A DNA stretch of 44,358 bases from Hyphomicrobiales bacterium (GTDB lineage Bacteria > Pseudomonadota > Alphaproteobacteria > Rhizobiales > Beijerinckiaceae): positions 1 to 44,358 of the forward strand of contig JAGWTW010000018.1 of NCBI GenBank assembly GCA_028868735.1. The letters are read 5' to 3'. A program made the position numbers and the translations under genes. Below the pieces are notes generated by a model. It made no database searches. It was not told the DNA's origin and was given only the letters and a program-made list of their open reading frames with translations. Of the stretch, positions 8,084-15,213 are shown piece after piece (the stretch's first letter is position 1; each line of letters opens with the position of its first letter).

Positions 8084-8117
8084 GGGATCGCCGCCCCTCG
8101 AGGCGCGCGGCGATCCC
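8084..8117 (+). promoter_or_regulatory. Intercistronic hairpin between mtrA-like and mtrB-like genes
   Basis: GGGATCGCCGC (8084-8094) pairs perfectly with GCGGCGATCCC (8107-8117), an 11-bp stem. The 12-nt loop itself contains the palindrome CCTCGAGG. No U-tract follows, so it is unlikely to be a full terminator. It could stabilise the upstream message or set the ratio of cytochrome to barrel. Confidence 0.55.
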
Positions 8118-8156
8118 AGACCGAAGAGCACAGAAATTCAGGTTGAGGAGGCAAGT

Positions 8157-10667
8157 GTGCTGACCTGCCGCACCAGATTGATGATCGCCAGCGCGACCTG
8201 CGCGCTTCTTGTCGGCCTTGCGCCGATGTCAAAGGCCCTTGCGGCGGATCTTCCGACGAGGAAGGCGCCCGTTCCGATGCTGCTCGACTCCTCCTGGTAC
8301 ACGGAGGGCGACGTGACGGTCGGCGGACGGTTCTTCGTCAATGATCCGAAGCGCGCCAACATGCCCGGCCTCGGCGACAGCCTGGCGTCCTACTACAAAT
8401 ACTCGACGTTGAAGCCCGGGCCGTTCTCGGACATCTGGCTCGCCGCCGGCACCCGTGACGGCGTTCGCCGCGTGGAGCTCTTCGGCAAGAACATCGGCTA
8501 CACCGACCAGCGTTACGGCTTCGACTACAGCCATGCCGGCAAGTATTACATCGATCTCTTGTGGGATCAGACACCGCACGTCTACGGCATGGGCGCGCAG
8601 ACGCTCTACAACGGCGTCGGCGGAAACCTGTTGACCGTCAATCCCGCGCTCGGCTCCTACGTTACCGGGTTGCTGGGCGCGAAGGCGCTGAGCGCCGCGA
8701 ACTGGCTGCCGATCTGGCCGCAAGCCTGGAACGCGATGAACGCGTTCTCGAACCAGACCGACATCAAGGTCGAACGCAACACCGGCCGCGCCAACTTCCG
8801 CTGGACCCCCAACGACGATTGGGACGTGCACGCGAATTACGAGATCATCCGGCGCGACGGCACGATGCCGTTCGGCATGATCTTCAACAATAATTCGAGC
8901 AACGGCGTCGTTTCCAACGTGCCGCAGCCCGTTCACGACACGACGCACAATTACAGCATCAACGCCGAATATGCGGGCCAGTCCTGGTGGGACAAGGCCT
9001 ATACGTTCAAGCTCGGTTACGTCGGATCGCAGTACAAGGACGATTCGCAGTCCTACATCGTGCAGAACCCATTCTGTAATCCCGTCGGCGCGGTTGCGCC
9101 GGCGACCTGCGCGGGCGCATTCGCCGGACAGCCGCTGTTCGGCCTGATGAGCCTGCCGCCGAACAACGCGGTCAACGGGGCGAATGCGACCCTTGCGGTC
9201 GATCTGCCCTGGAAGGCGCGTTACGTCGGCACGTTCTCGTTCAACAACATGACGCAGAACCAGCCCTACCTGCCGTTCTCGTTCGCTTTCGGCGATACGA
9301 CCGCGAGCTGGGGCGGCGTCGCGCCATACGCGTCGCGGTCGAGCCTCGGCGGCAACATCAACACGATCCTGCTGAACAACGTCGTCACGAAGGAGGTCAA
9401 CAAGGAGCTGAAGGCCAAGCTGACCTATCGCCTCTATGATTTCGACAATCAGACGCCGTCGACCTTCATAACGAACTGGGTGGTCGCCGACGCCGGCACT
9501 GCGACCCCGGCCGCCGGCTCGACCTATGCGCCGGCTCGCAATTTCCAGATGGCCTACACGAAGCAGAACGCGACTGCGGAACTGAATTATCGGCCATGGA
9601 AGGAGCTCAATCTCAACGCAGCCTACCTGTTCGAACACTACGACTGGAAGCAGGAAGCGGCGACGAGCACGACCGAGAACGGCGCCAAGGCTTCGCTCGA
9701 CTGGAAACCGTCGACATGGTTCACCCTGCGCGGCACGGGCACGTTCCTCAGCCGCACGGCGAACAATTACGACCAGTTCGTCAACCAGATGTCGCAGGCC
9801 TATCTCGGCTGGGCGAACCTCACGACTCTCGGCCCGCTGCTCACGAGCGGCACTGGCGTCTATGGCAATCCGGATTATCGCGCCTTCTATCTGAACGGAC
9901 GGCATCGCGAGAAATTCGACCTGTTCGCGGATATCACGGTCCTTCCCGGACTGACGGTCACGCCGACCTTCCAGTTCACGGACGACCGCTATTCGCTGAA
10001 CGGTTCGACCACCTCGCGGCCGGTCGCATCCCTGAATGGACCTCTGTGGATTCAGGAAGGCATCCGTCACCAGCGCAACTTCAACACGGGCATCGACGTC
10101 GGCTATCAGTACAATCCGTATAACCGGATCTTCGCGTCCTACATGTACGGACGCGGCGACCAGTTGCTGCGCAGCGGCACGCCGACCGCCTATCCCGGCG
10201 CGAGCACGACAGCGATGTACGAGATGAACGTCGCCGAGCGCACGCATGTCGCGCGCATCGGCTTCGAGAGCTCGCTCATCCCGAATCGCCTTAAGTTCGA
10301 GGCCAATTACACCAAGTCGCTCGGGCACGCCTCGCAGATCATGCCGTTCCCGCAGGCGACGACGGCAGCCGGCCTCGCGACCTTCTGGAACTATCCGAAC
10401 ACGGATACCGATTTCCAGCGCGTCGAAACGAAGGTGAAATACACGTTCGAGGATTCCTGGCTCAAGGGAATGGGCCTGACGGGCAAGATGTCGGCAACGC
10501 TCGGCTACACTTTCGAGAAGAACAAGGACTACAACTACCAGATGGAAACGTTGAACTACGCCTACAGCGTGGCCAACACGTCCGCCTATCTGATGAACTT
10601 CATGGGCTGGTACAACCCGAACTACACGGTCCATCGCATCGGCGCGGCGCTCAATTACAAATGGTGA
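8157..10667 (+). CDS. mtrB: MtrB/PioB-family decaheme-associated outer-membrane beta-barrel
   Basis: 836 residues. MtrB/PioB proteins form the large outer-membrane barrel that sheathes the decaheme cytochrome. I chose the GTG at 8157 because GAGGAGG lies directly upstream; an ATG at 8181 is also possible. A signal peptide runs to about residue 29 (ASATCALLVGLAPMSKALA). The mature protein is rich in alternating polar/aromatic strands and ends YTVHRIGAALNYKW, with a terminal aromatic residue typical of outer-membrane barrels. Internal family features include KYYIDLLWDQTPHVYG and NTGRANFRWTPNDDWDVHANYE. The mature N-terminal part has no CXXC, unlike MtrB of metal-reducing Shewanella. Two cysteines in NPFCNPVGAVAPATCAGAF may form a loop disulfide. 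It lies downstream of its decaheme partner, the order seen in pio and mtr loci. Confidence 0.92.
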   Translation: MLTCRTRLMIASATCALLVGLAPMSKALAADLPTRKAPVPMLLDSSWYTEGDVTVGGRFFVNDPKRANMPGLGDSLASYYKYSTLKPGPFSDIWLAAGTRDGVRRVELFGKNIGYTDQRYGFDYSHAGKYYIDLLWDQTPHVYGMGAQTLYNGVGGNLLTVNPALGSYVTGLLGAKALSAANWLPIWPQAWNAMNAFSNQTDIKVERNTGRANFRWTPNDDWDVHANYEIIRRDGTMPFGMIFNNNSSNGVVSNVPQPVHDTTHNYSINAEYAGQSWWDKAYTFKLGYVGSQYKDDSQSYIVQNPFCNPVGAVAPATCAGAFAGQPLFGLMSLPPNNAVNGANATLAVDLPWKARYVGTFSFNNMTQNQPYLPFSFAFGDTTASWGGVAPYASRSSLGGNINTILLNNVVTKEVNKELKAKLTYRLYDFDNQTPSTFITNWVVADAGTATPAAGSTYAPARNFQMAYTKQNATAELNYRPWKELNLNAAYLFEHYDWKQEAATSTTENGAKASLDWKPSTWFTLRGTGTFLSRTANNYDQFVNQMSQAYLGWANLTTLGPLLTSGTGVYGNPDYRAFYLNGRHREKFDLFADITVLPGLTVTPTFQFTDDRYSLNGSTTSRPVASLNGPLWIQEGIRHQRNFNTGIDVGYQYNPYNRIFASYMYGRGDQLLRSGTPTAYPGASTTAMYEMNVAERTHVARIGFESSLIPNRLKFEANYTKSLGHASQIMPFPQATTAAGLATFWNYPNTDTDFQRVETKVKYTFEDSWLKGMGLTGKMSATLGYTFEKNKDYNYQMETLNYAYSVANTSAYLMNFMGWYNPNYTVHRIGAALNYKW

Positions 10668-10675
10668 GCGCTACG

Positions 10676-10689
10676 TTGATCTAATGCAA
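10676..10689. promoter_or_regulatory. Possible FixK2-type half-consensus box before the tetraheme gene
   Basis: TTGATCTAATGCAA fits the relaxed FixK2 pattern TTG(A/C)-N6-(T/G)CAA. It starts 9 nt after the mtrB-like stop and about 90 nt before the tetraheme start. No good -10 element is seen at the class II distance, so this is weaker than the two boxes near 6.7 kb. Confidence 0.35.
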
Positions 10690-10700
10690 TGCCGATCCCG

Positions 10701-10724
10701 GGCCCGCGACGCAAGTTGCGGGCC
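10701..10724 (+). promoter_or_regulatory. Hairpin between the barrel and tetraheme genes
   Basis: GGCCCGC (10701-10707) pairs with GCGGGCC (10718-10724) around a 10-nt loop. Only a short, interrupted pyrimidine run follows, so it is at most a weak terminator or attenuator. Confidence 0.4.
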
Positions 10725-10777
10725 TCGGTCCTTTCCGGGGCTTTTGCAGGAAAATCCGGGGCAAGATTGGAAAGAAC

Positions 10778-11440
10778 ATGAGCGATATCGCCACGCCTAA
10801 AAAGTCAGGATTCCTCGCTCGCCTCTGGAACTTCCTCTGGCGTCCGAGTTCGCGTCTGTCGATGGCGACGCTCGTCATCTTCGGCGGCGTCTGCGGCATC
10901 CTGTTCTGGGGCGGGTTCAACTGGGCGATGGAAGTCGCCAACACCGAACAATTCTGCATCTCCTGTCATGAAATGAAGGACACGCCGTACAAGGAGCTTC
11001 AAAACACGATTCACTTCAGGAATCGTTCCGGCGTGCGCGCCACCTGCCCCGACTGCCACGTCCCGCACCCCTTCATGTGGAAGATCAAGCGCAAGATCGA
11101 AGCCTCGAACGAAGTGCTGCACAAGATTCTCGGCACGGTCGATACGCCCGAGAAATTCGAGGCGCACCGTCTGGAGCTCGCCCAGCACGTCTGGAAGGTG
11201 ATGGGCTCGACCGATTCCCGCGAATGCCGCAATTGCCACCAGGAGCATTCGATGGATCCGTCCAAGCAGAAGCCGAAGGCGGCCAAGGAAATGCAGGAGG
11301 GCTTCGCCAAGGGCATGACCTGCATCGACTGCCACAAGGGCATCGCCCACCACCTGCCGAAGGACCCGCTCGACGACGACGACGACACAACAGCGTCGAA
11401 GGCTCCGCCCGCGGCGCAGGAGCCCGCCAAAAAGGACTGA
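10778..11440 (+). CDS. NapC/NirT/CymA-type membrane-anchored tetraheme quinol dehydrogenase
   Basis: 220 residues with one N-terminal membrane anchor (about 29-51) and a periplasmic domain bearing four CXXCH motifs at Cys60, Cys90, Cys150 and Cys182. The order CISCHEMKDTPY, CPDCHVPHPF, CRNCHQEHSM and CIDCHKGIAHHLP is characteristic of NapC/NirT/CymA. These proteins pass electrons between membrane quinol and periplasmic acceptors. In Shewanella, CymA feeds MtrA, and the position just after the mtrAB-like pair suggests the same pairing here. Nap, Nir, TorA and DMSO reductase genes are all absent from the window. The C-terminus is an unusual acidic, then Ala/Pro/Lys tail (LDDDDDTTASKAP). A good hairpin terminator follows at 11466. 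Confidence 0.92.
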   Translation: MSDIATPKKSGFLARLWNFLWRPSSRLSMATLVIFGGVCGILFWGGFNWAMEVANTEQFCISCHEMKDTPYKELQNTIHFRNRSGVRATCPDCHVPHPFMWKIKRKIEASNEVLHKILGTVDTPEKFEAHRLELAQHVWKVMGSTDSRECRNCHQEHSMDPSKQKPKAAKEMQEGFAKGMTCIDCHKGIAHHLPKDPLDDDDDTTASKAPPAAQEPAKKD

Positions 11441-11465
11441 CCCGCGCGTCATTCACGCTTCGAAC

Positions 11466-11497
11466 AACGGCGCCTGGAAGCGGGCGCCGTTTTCTTT
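11466..11497 (+). terminator. Rho-independent terminator closing the cytochrome operon
   Basis: AACGGCGCC (11466-11474) pairs perfectly with GGCGCCGTT (11483-11491) around an 8-nt loop, and the transcript continues TTCTTT. It lies 26 nt after the tetraheme stop. Confidence 0.88.
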
Positions 11498-11601
11498 CGC
11501 GTAAGCGTAACCCCTTCGAAAGCGAAGCGCTGCGCGACGCAAGCGTCGCGGGCATGGAAAATGTGGGTGGAAACGTCGCGCGATCGCTGTCGGAAGGCGC
11601 G

Positions 11602-12609
11602 CTAACGTTCGATCCGCGCCAGCTCCTGCCGCGCGATGATCGAAAACACGTGACGCGGCCCGCACGCTTGCGTCGTCTTGCGGAACTGCTCGGCCGCAGG
11701 AGCTTTTTCGCCCTTCGCGAGCGCTTGCTCTCCGACGAAGAAGGAGACGTTGCATTCGCGATTGCGAGCGCCCCCATGCGGCGAGACGGTCGACAATTGT
11801 TCGAGCGTCGTCTGTCCGAGGAAGTAATTGACGGCGCTGCCCGGCCATTCCCCGAGATTGACGCGGCTGGCGTTGTCCTTCAGCTCCTGACTGTCGTCCG
11901 TTCCCGCCCGCAATCGGGCAAGGTGCAGCCAGACCGTCTGATAGGGTAGCCACAACACGTCGTTGGCCCGCTCGCCCATGCCCAGCGACAAGGCTTTCGC
12001 AAAATCGGCGGCTGCGAGATCGAATTTGCCGGCGAGGAAATACGTAAAGGCCCGATCGTCGAGAATATCGGCCTTTTCCGAGCCAGGGCTGTTGTCTTGC
12101 GCGTCGAGCGCCGCCCCATAGTCTGCAACGGCGCGGTCGACGTCGGCGGATGCGCGTTCGGCGGCCGCGCGTTGCAGAAGCGTCTCGACCGATGATTTGC
12201 GTTTGATCGCCTCGGAATAATCGGCGATCGCCTCAGCATATCGACCGAGCGAATATTCCGCCTGACCCCGCGCTGCATACAATTCGGCGTCGTCGCCTTG
12301 CGCCTTGAGCGCTTCGCTGAAATCCCGGACGGCGTCCTCGCCGAAGCGCGCGGCTTCGTCCTTGCGGCCGAAAGCGTCTGCGATCATGCTTCGCGACAAA
12401 TATCCGCCGCCGCGACCGCGCAAGGCCTGCACACGTTGGTCTGCGCCGAGCGCCGAATCCGACAGCGCCTGCGTGTAGAGACGAATCGCCTCGTCGTACC
12501 TGTTCGCCTCGACTGCTGCTTTCGCCGCAGAAATATCGTCGGCGGCCGTTGCGCGCGCCACTCCAGCGAGCGCAATCATCGAAACCGCCACCAGAAATGT
12601 CGCTCTCAT
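11602..12609 (-). CDS. Secreted tetratricopeptide-repeat protein
   Basis: 335 residues with an N-terminal signal peptide (MRATFLVAVSMIALAGVARA, cleavage about residue 22). At least five TPR-like helical pairs follow, for example AVEANRYDEAIRLYTQAL, YAARGQAEYSLGRYAEAIA and FTYFLAGKFDLAAADFAKAL. The C-terminal part has two cysteines (NRECNVSFF and TTQACGPRH) that could form a disulfide. GAGGAA sits 5 nt upstream of the ATG. It converges on the cytochrome operon. TPR proteins are scaffolds, and no specific partner can be named from the sequence. Confidence 0.82.
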   Translation of the reverse strand: MRATFLVAVSMIALAGVARATAADDISAAKAAVEANRYDEAIRLYTQALSDSALGADQRVQALRGRGGGYLSRSMIADAFGRKDEAARFGEDAVRDFSEALKAQGDDAELYAARGQAEYSLGRYAEAIADYSEAIKRKSSVETLLQRAAAERASADVDRAVADYGAALDAQDNSPGSEKADILDDRAFTYFLAGKFDLAAADFAKALSLGMGERANDVLWLPYQTVWLHLARLRAGTDDSQELKDNASRVNLGEWPGSAVNYFLGQTTLEQLSTVSPHGGARNRECNVSFFVGEQALAKGEKAPAAEQFRKTTQACGPRHVFSIIARQELARIER

Positions 12610-12745
12610 AAAATTCCTCGCGCCCGCGTCCGTGCTCTCGGCCGCGCATTCTGCAGGGTCACGCTCGCCGGCGCCACCGCGCAGGGCCCTGGAATCGAAC
12701 CCTGTCGAATTTGATCCGCACGCGAGCGAGGTTGATCGACCGGTC

Positions 12746-12940
12746 TCAGGCCGTTTCGTGGAATTCGCGCGCCAATTTGGCGACGACGGCGATCATGAAG
12801 ATCGCAGCCGCGAACGCGAACGCGGCGAAGCCGCTTTCGACCGTGTAATTCGCCGTCTCGCTGACGCCCATCAGAATGCCTGCCCCGATCGCGATACAAC
12901 CGATCACGACGAATAGGCCTGTTGCAACATAAGCAAGCAT
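12746..12940 (-). CDS. Small two-TM membrane protein of unknown function
   Basis: 64 residues with two hydrophobic helices (about 3-26 and 38-57) separated by SETANYTVESG. AAGG lies about 8 nt before the ATG. I do not recognise a family. GC-rich third positions and the clean two-helix pattern favour a real gene. Confidence 0.6.
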   Translation of the reverse strand: MLAYVATGLFVVIGCIAIGAGILMGVSETANYTVESGFAAFAFAAAIFMIAVVAKLAREFHETA

Positions 12941-13081
12941 GTCTTGAGCCTTCTGCCTGGGTCGCGGCAGTCGTTGCCGCAGAACCGGGTCCGCGCCGCT
13001 CGGCGCGAACCCTCATACGCATTGCACCATGCAGCGCGGACGCGGCTGCGCATTGATGCTCGTCAACGCGCAGATCGAAGC

Positions 13082-13591
13082 TCAACGATTGACGGATTCC
13101 AGCGTCACTACGGCCTGCTCGGCCTCGTCCTCGCGAGAGGGGCGCGCGAATGTCAGAAGAATGTCGGAGAGTTCCGGCTCGTCCACGAGATGGGCGGCTT
13201 CCGCGGCCTCGAACCAGCTCGTGAGCCGCTGGTCCTGCTCGCGCCAGTTCTTGCGTTGCTTTTGCACGCGAAAAGGGAACACATCGACCTCGCAAGCCAG
13301 CGCGGCGCCGTTCGACATGCGTTTGATGTAGTGATAGCTGCCGACCGGCTTCTTCGCGATTTTGCCGAGCAGGCCCGCCTCTTCGAGCGCCTCGGTCGCG
13401 GCGACGGCATGCGGCTTCTTGCCTTTCATCGGCCAACCCTTGGGCAACACCCAGCGCCGGGTTTCGCGCGAAGAGACGAGCATGATTTCGAGGCGTTCGC
13501 GATTGCGATAGGGCAATGCGGCGTATTGCCGGCGCGACGCGGCGTCCGCTGCTGTCTCCTGTCGCGCCTTCTTGCGCTTCTTGCCCGCCAA
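13082..13591 (-). CDS. Nudix hydrolase (diphosphoinositol-polyphosphate-phosphohydrolase-like)
   Basis: 169 residues starting at TTG 13591, chosen because GGAGG lies 6 nt upstream; the frame is open for 24 more codons without a comparable ribosome site. A basic N-terminus is followed by a Nudix fold (RRWVLPKGWPMKGKKPHAVA). The box at residues 52-74 ends TEALEEAGL, so the metal-binding EExG core is intact. The usual Glu at box position 7 is Lys and the usual Arg before the first Glu is Thr. I know the WVLPKGWPMKG form from alphaproteobacterial members of this subfamily, so the changes are probably lineage-typical. Such enzymes cleave nucleoside diphosphates linked to another moiety; the substrate is unknown. 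It appears to be monocistronic. Confidence 0.85.
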   Translation of the reverse strand: MAGKKRKKARQETAADAASRRQYAALPYRNRERLEIMLVSSRETRRWVLPKGWPMKGKKPHAVAATEALEEAGLLGKIAKKPVGSYHYIKRMSNGAALACEVDVFPFRVQKQRKNWREQDQRLTSWFEAAEAAHLVDEPELSDILLTFARPSREDEAEQAVVTLESVNR

Positions 13592-13724
13592 TTCGTGCCT
13601 CCGAGCGCCGAAACGGAGGGAGCGCGACAGGTCAGGCCAACGCGCCGCCGCTTGCGCCGTCAAAGCGATTCGCGATCCATTGTGAATCGCATTTGCGATT
13701 TGGCAATGGCTTTTGCGTGTCGAT

Positions 13725-14015
13725 TCAGGCAGCTGTCGACAGGGCGGTCTTCTCGAAGACGAGCCGCACCACGCCTTCTCGGGTCGAATCTTCGATCGGC
13801 ACGTGGAAGAATGCGGAGGGACAGTGCGGGAAATCGGCGAGCGGCGCGAATATCTCGACCAGCGGCGCGCCGCGGCGGTTGCCGACCGCGACCGCGCGCT
13901 CGAGCAGCCGCACCATCTCGTCCAGGTCGGCTGGCGCCTCGGTAAGCGTCAGCGTTTTGCGCCCGTCCCCGGGTATGAGCTTTTCAAGCAGACGTTCGAA
14001 ATCCGAAAGGGACAT
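13725..14015 (-). CDS. Conserved-looking 96-residue protein, function unknown
   Basis: 96 residues, no signal peptide and no TM segment. GGGAG lies 6 nt upstream of the ATG at 14015, which supports translation. The first half is a charged helix-rich region (FERLLEKLIPGDGRK, DLDEMVRLLERAVAVG). The second half looks like beta strands (PLVEIFAPLADF, SAFFHVPIED, GVVRLVFEK). I do not recognise the family. It lies downstream of the cellulose operon on the same strand, after a GC-rich hairpin. Confidence 0.6.
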   Translation of the reverse strand: MSLSDFERLLEKLIPGDGRKTLTLTEAPADLDEMVRLLERAVAVGNRRGAPLVEIFAPLADFPHCPSAFFHVPIEDSTREGVVRLVFEKTALSTAA

Positions 14016-14109
14016 CCGTTACTCCCGCGCAGAGATGGAACTATGCCTCCCGCGCGCTTCAGTGTCCTTGCGGCATTTGCGACATTTTTCTCGAATCGGC
14101 TGGTTTTCA

Positions 14110-14133
14110 CCGCGGCGCGACGAAGCGCCGCGG
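14110..14133 (-). terminator. GC-rich hairpin downstream of bcsN
   Basis: CCGCGGCGC (14110-14118) pairs with GCGCCGCGG (14125-14133) around a 6-nt loop, 12 nt beyond the bcsN stop. There is no U-tract on the minus strand, so it may only pause polymerase or protect the 3' end. Confidence 0.4.
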
Positions 14134-14144
14134 CGAATCGGACG

Positions 14145-15212
14145 TCAGTAGTTTCTGGCGGACGGCCCGCGATAGGCCGCCGCCGGCAGGCTCGGATCGA
14201 GCCCGGCTGTCTGGGGTTGAGACTGCTGCATCGGCGGCGCATATGCCGGCCCTGCGCTCTGCCCCGCAACCGGCGCAAGGTAGCGCGGCCCGCTCGAGTA
14301 AGCCGGCGACGCTGCGACAGGCGCGGCCTCGACATAGGTCGGCTCCTGCTCGCGGGCCGGAGCGCGGCGCCGTGCGACATGCGCCCGCCGCCGGCGAGGC
14401 TCCGCCTGCGCGACGACGACTGGCTGTTTCGAGGGACCAAGCGCGCTTTCGAGGCTGCCATCGGGAATCGAACTGGCGGCGACCGTCATGTCACGCCCGC
14501 TGCGCGCCGACACAGTAGGCGCCACGCGGCGACCAGGATCGAGCGCACGCGCCACGATCGCAGGCGAGGCGAGGGTCATGCCTTCGACGGTAGCGGCGAG
14601 ATCGTCGACGGTCGCATCCTTGCGGCAGAGATGCACGCGGATCGACGCAGGCGTCGCGCCGTCGCTCGAACGCGAGCTGAAGAACGAGCTTCCGGACGAC
14701 GATTGGCCGGGATTATGGATATCCTCCACCCATTGCCAGGCGAAGATGCACCGCGCGCCCCCGGCGCCGCGGCCGATCGCCAGCCCGAAAACGCCGAGCG
14801 CATTTTGCCGCGGCTGGGTAACGATGCGCATCTCGAACTTCGGATAGCGACCGATAATCTCGCGACGAATCCCGTCCTGCGACGGCGGGCCCATGTTGAG
14901 CATGCCGGAAGCGCCATTCGACGGCGACGTCATCACGGACACCTCGAGATGGTTTTCGCCGAGCGCGCCGCCGCCGCCCTCGAGAATCGCCTGCTGCGTA
15001 ACGCCGTTCGGATATGTGGTTTCTCGAACCTTCGTCACAAGGCCGCCCGGCGACGGCATCTGCACCAGCATGAGCGACGCGTCGGCGCCGGCGACCGGCG
15101 TCGTCTCCGGCGTCGCGTAGTCGGCGCGGGCGACATAGCCGCTTTGTGGCTCGCTCGACGAACAGGCGCCGAGCGCGAGGAGCATCGGAAGAAGGATAAC
15201 TGACTTACGCAT
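14145..15212 (-). CDS. bcsN: Cellulose biosynthesis lipoprotein BcsN
   Basis: 355 residues from the ATG at 15212, with GGGAGCAGGTAAA upstream; only one base separates it from the stop of the preceding gene. A lipoprotein signal ends LALGAC, placing the lipidated Cys at 17. The following region matches what I know of BcsN of Hyphomicrobiales cellulose loci (VRETTYPNGVTQQAI, GENHLEVSVMTSP, IIGRYPKFEMRIV, LGVFGLAIG, GARCIFAWQWVEDI). The C-terminal third (about residue 260 onward) is low-complexity Ala/Pro/Tyr-rich. BcsN has been linked to cellulose production, but its mechanism is not established; the lipid anchor argues for an envelope role. It is the last gene of the operon. Confidence 0.85.
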   Translation of the reverse strand: MRKSVILLPMLLALGACSSSEPQSGYVARADYATPETTPVAGADASLMLVQMPSPGGLVTKVRETTYPNGVTQQAILEGGGGALGENHLEVSVMTSPSNGASGMLNMGPPSQDGIRREIIGRYPKFEMRIVTQPRQNALGVFGLAIGRGAGGARCIFAWQWVEDIHNPGQSSSGSSFFSSRSSDGATPASIRVHLCRKDATVDDLAATVEGMTLASPAIVARALDPGRRVAPTVSARSGRDMTVAASSIPDGSLESALGPSKQPVVVAQAEPRRRRAHVARRRAPAREQEPTYVEAAPVAASPAYSSGPRYLAPVAGQSAGPAYAPPMQQSQPQTAGLDPSLPAAAYRGPSARNY

Positions 15213-15213
15213 T

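Noticed and set aside
8229..10634. 801-codon open frame antisense to the MtrB-like barrel gene
   Set aside because: Arg/Val/Glu-rich translation without motifs, exactly opposite a gene with signal peptide and barrel features.
10778..11440. Annotation of the tetraheme gene as part of a nitrate reductase (nap) operon
   Set aside because: No napA, napB or napD is present nearby; the neighbours are MtrA/MtrB-like, so a CymA-like role fits better.
12682..12706. tRNA-like T-arm text (complement GGGTTCGATTCC) between two small genes
   Set aside because: The stem around the loop does not pair properly, and no acceptor, D or anticodon arms are found around it; no tRNA or tmRNA is supported.
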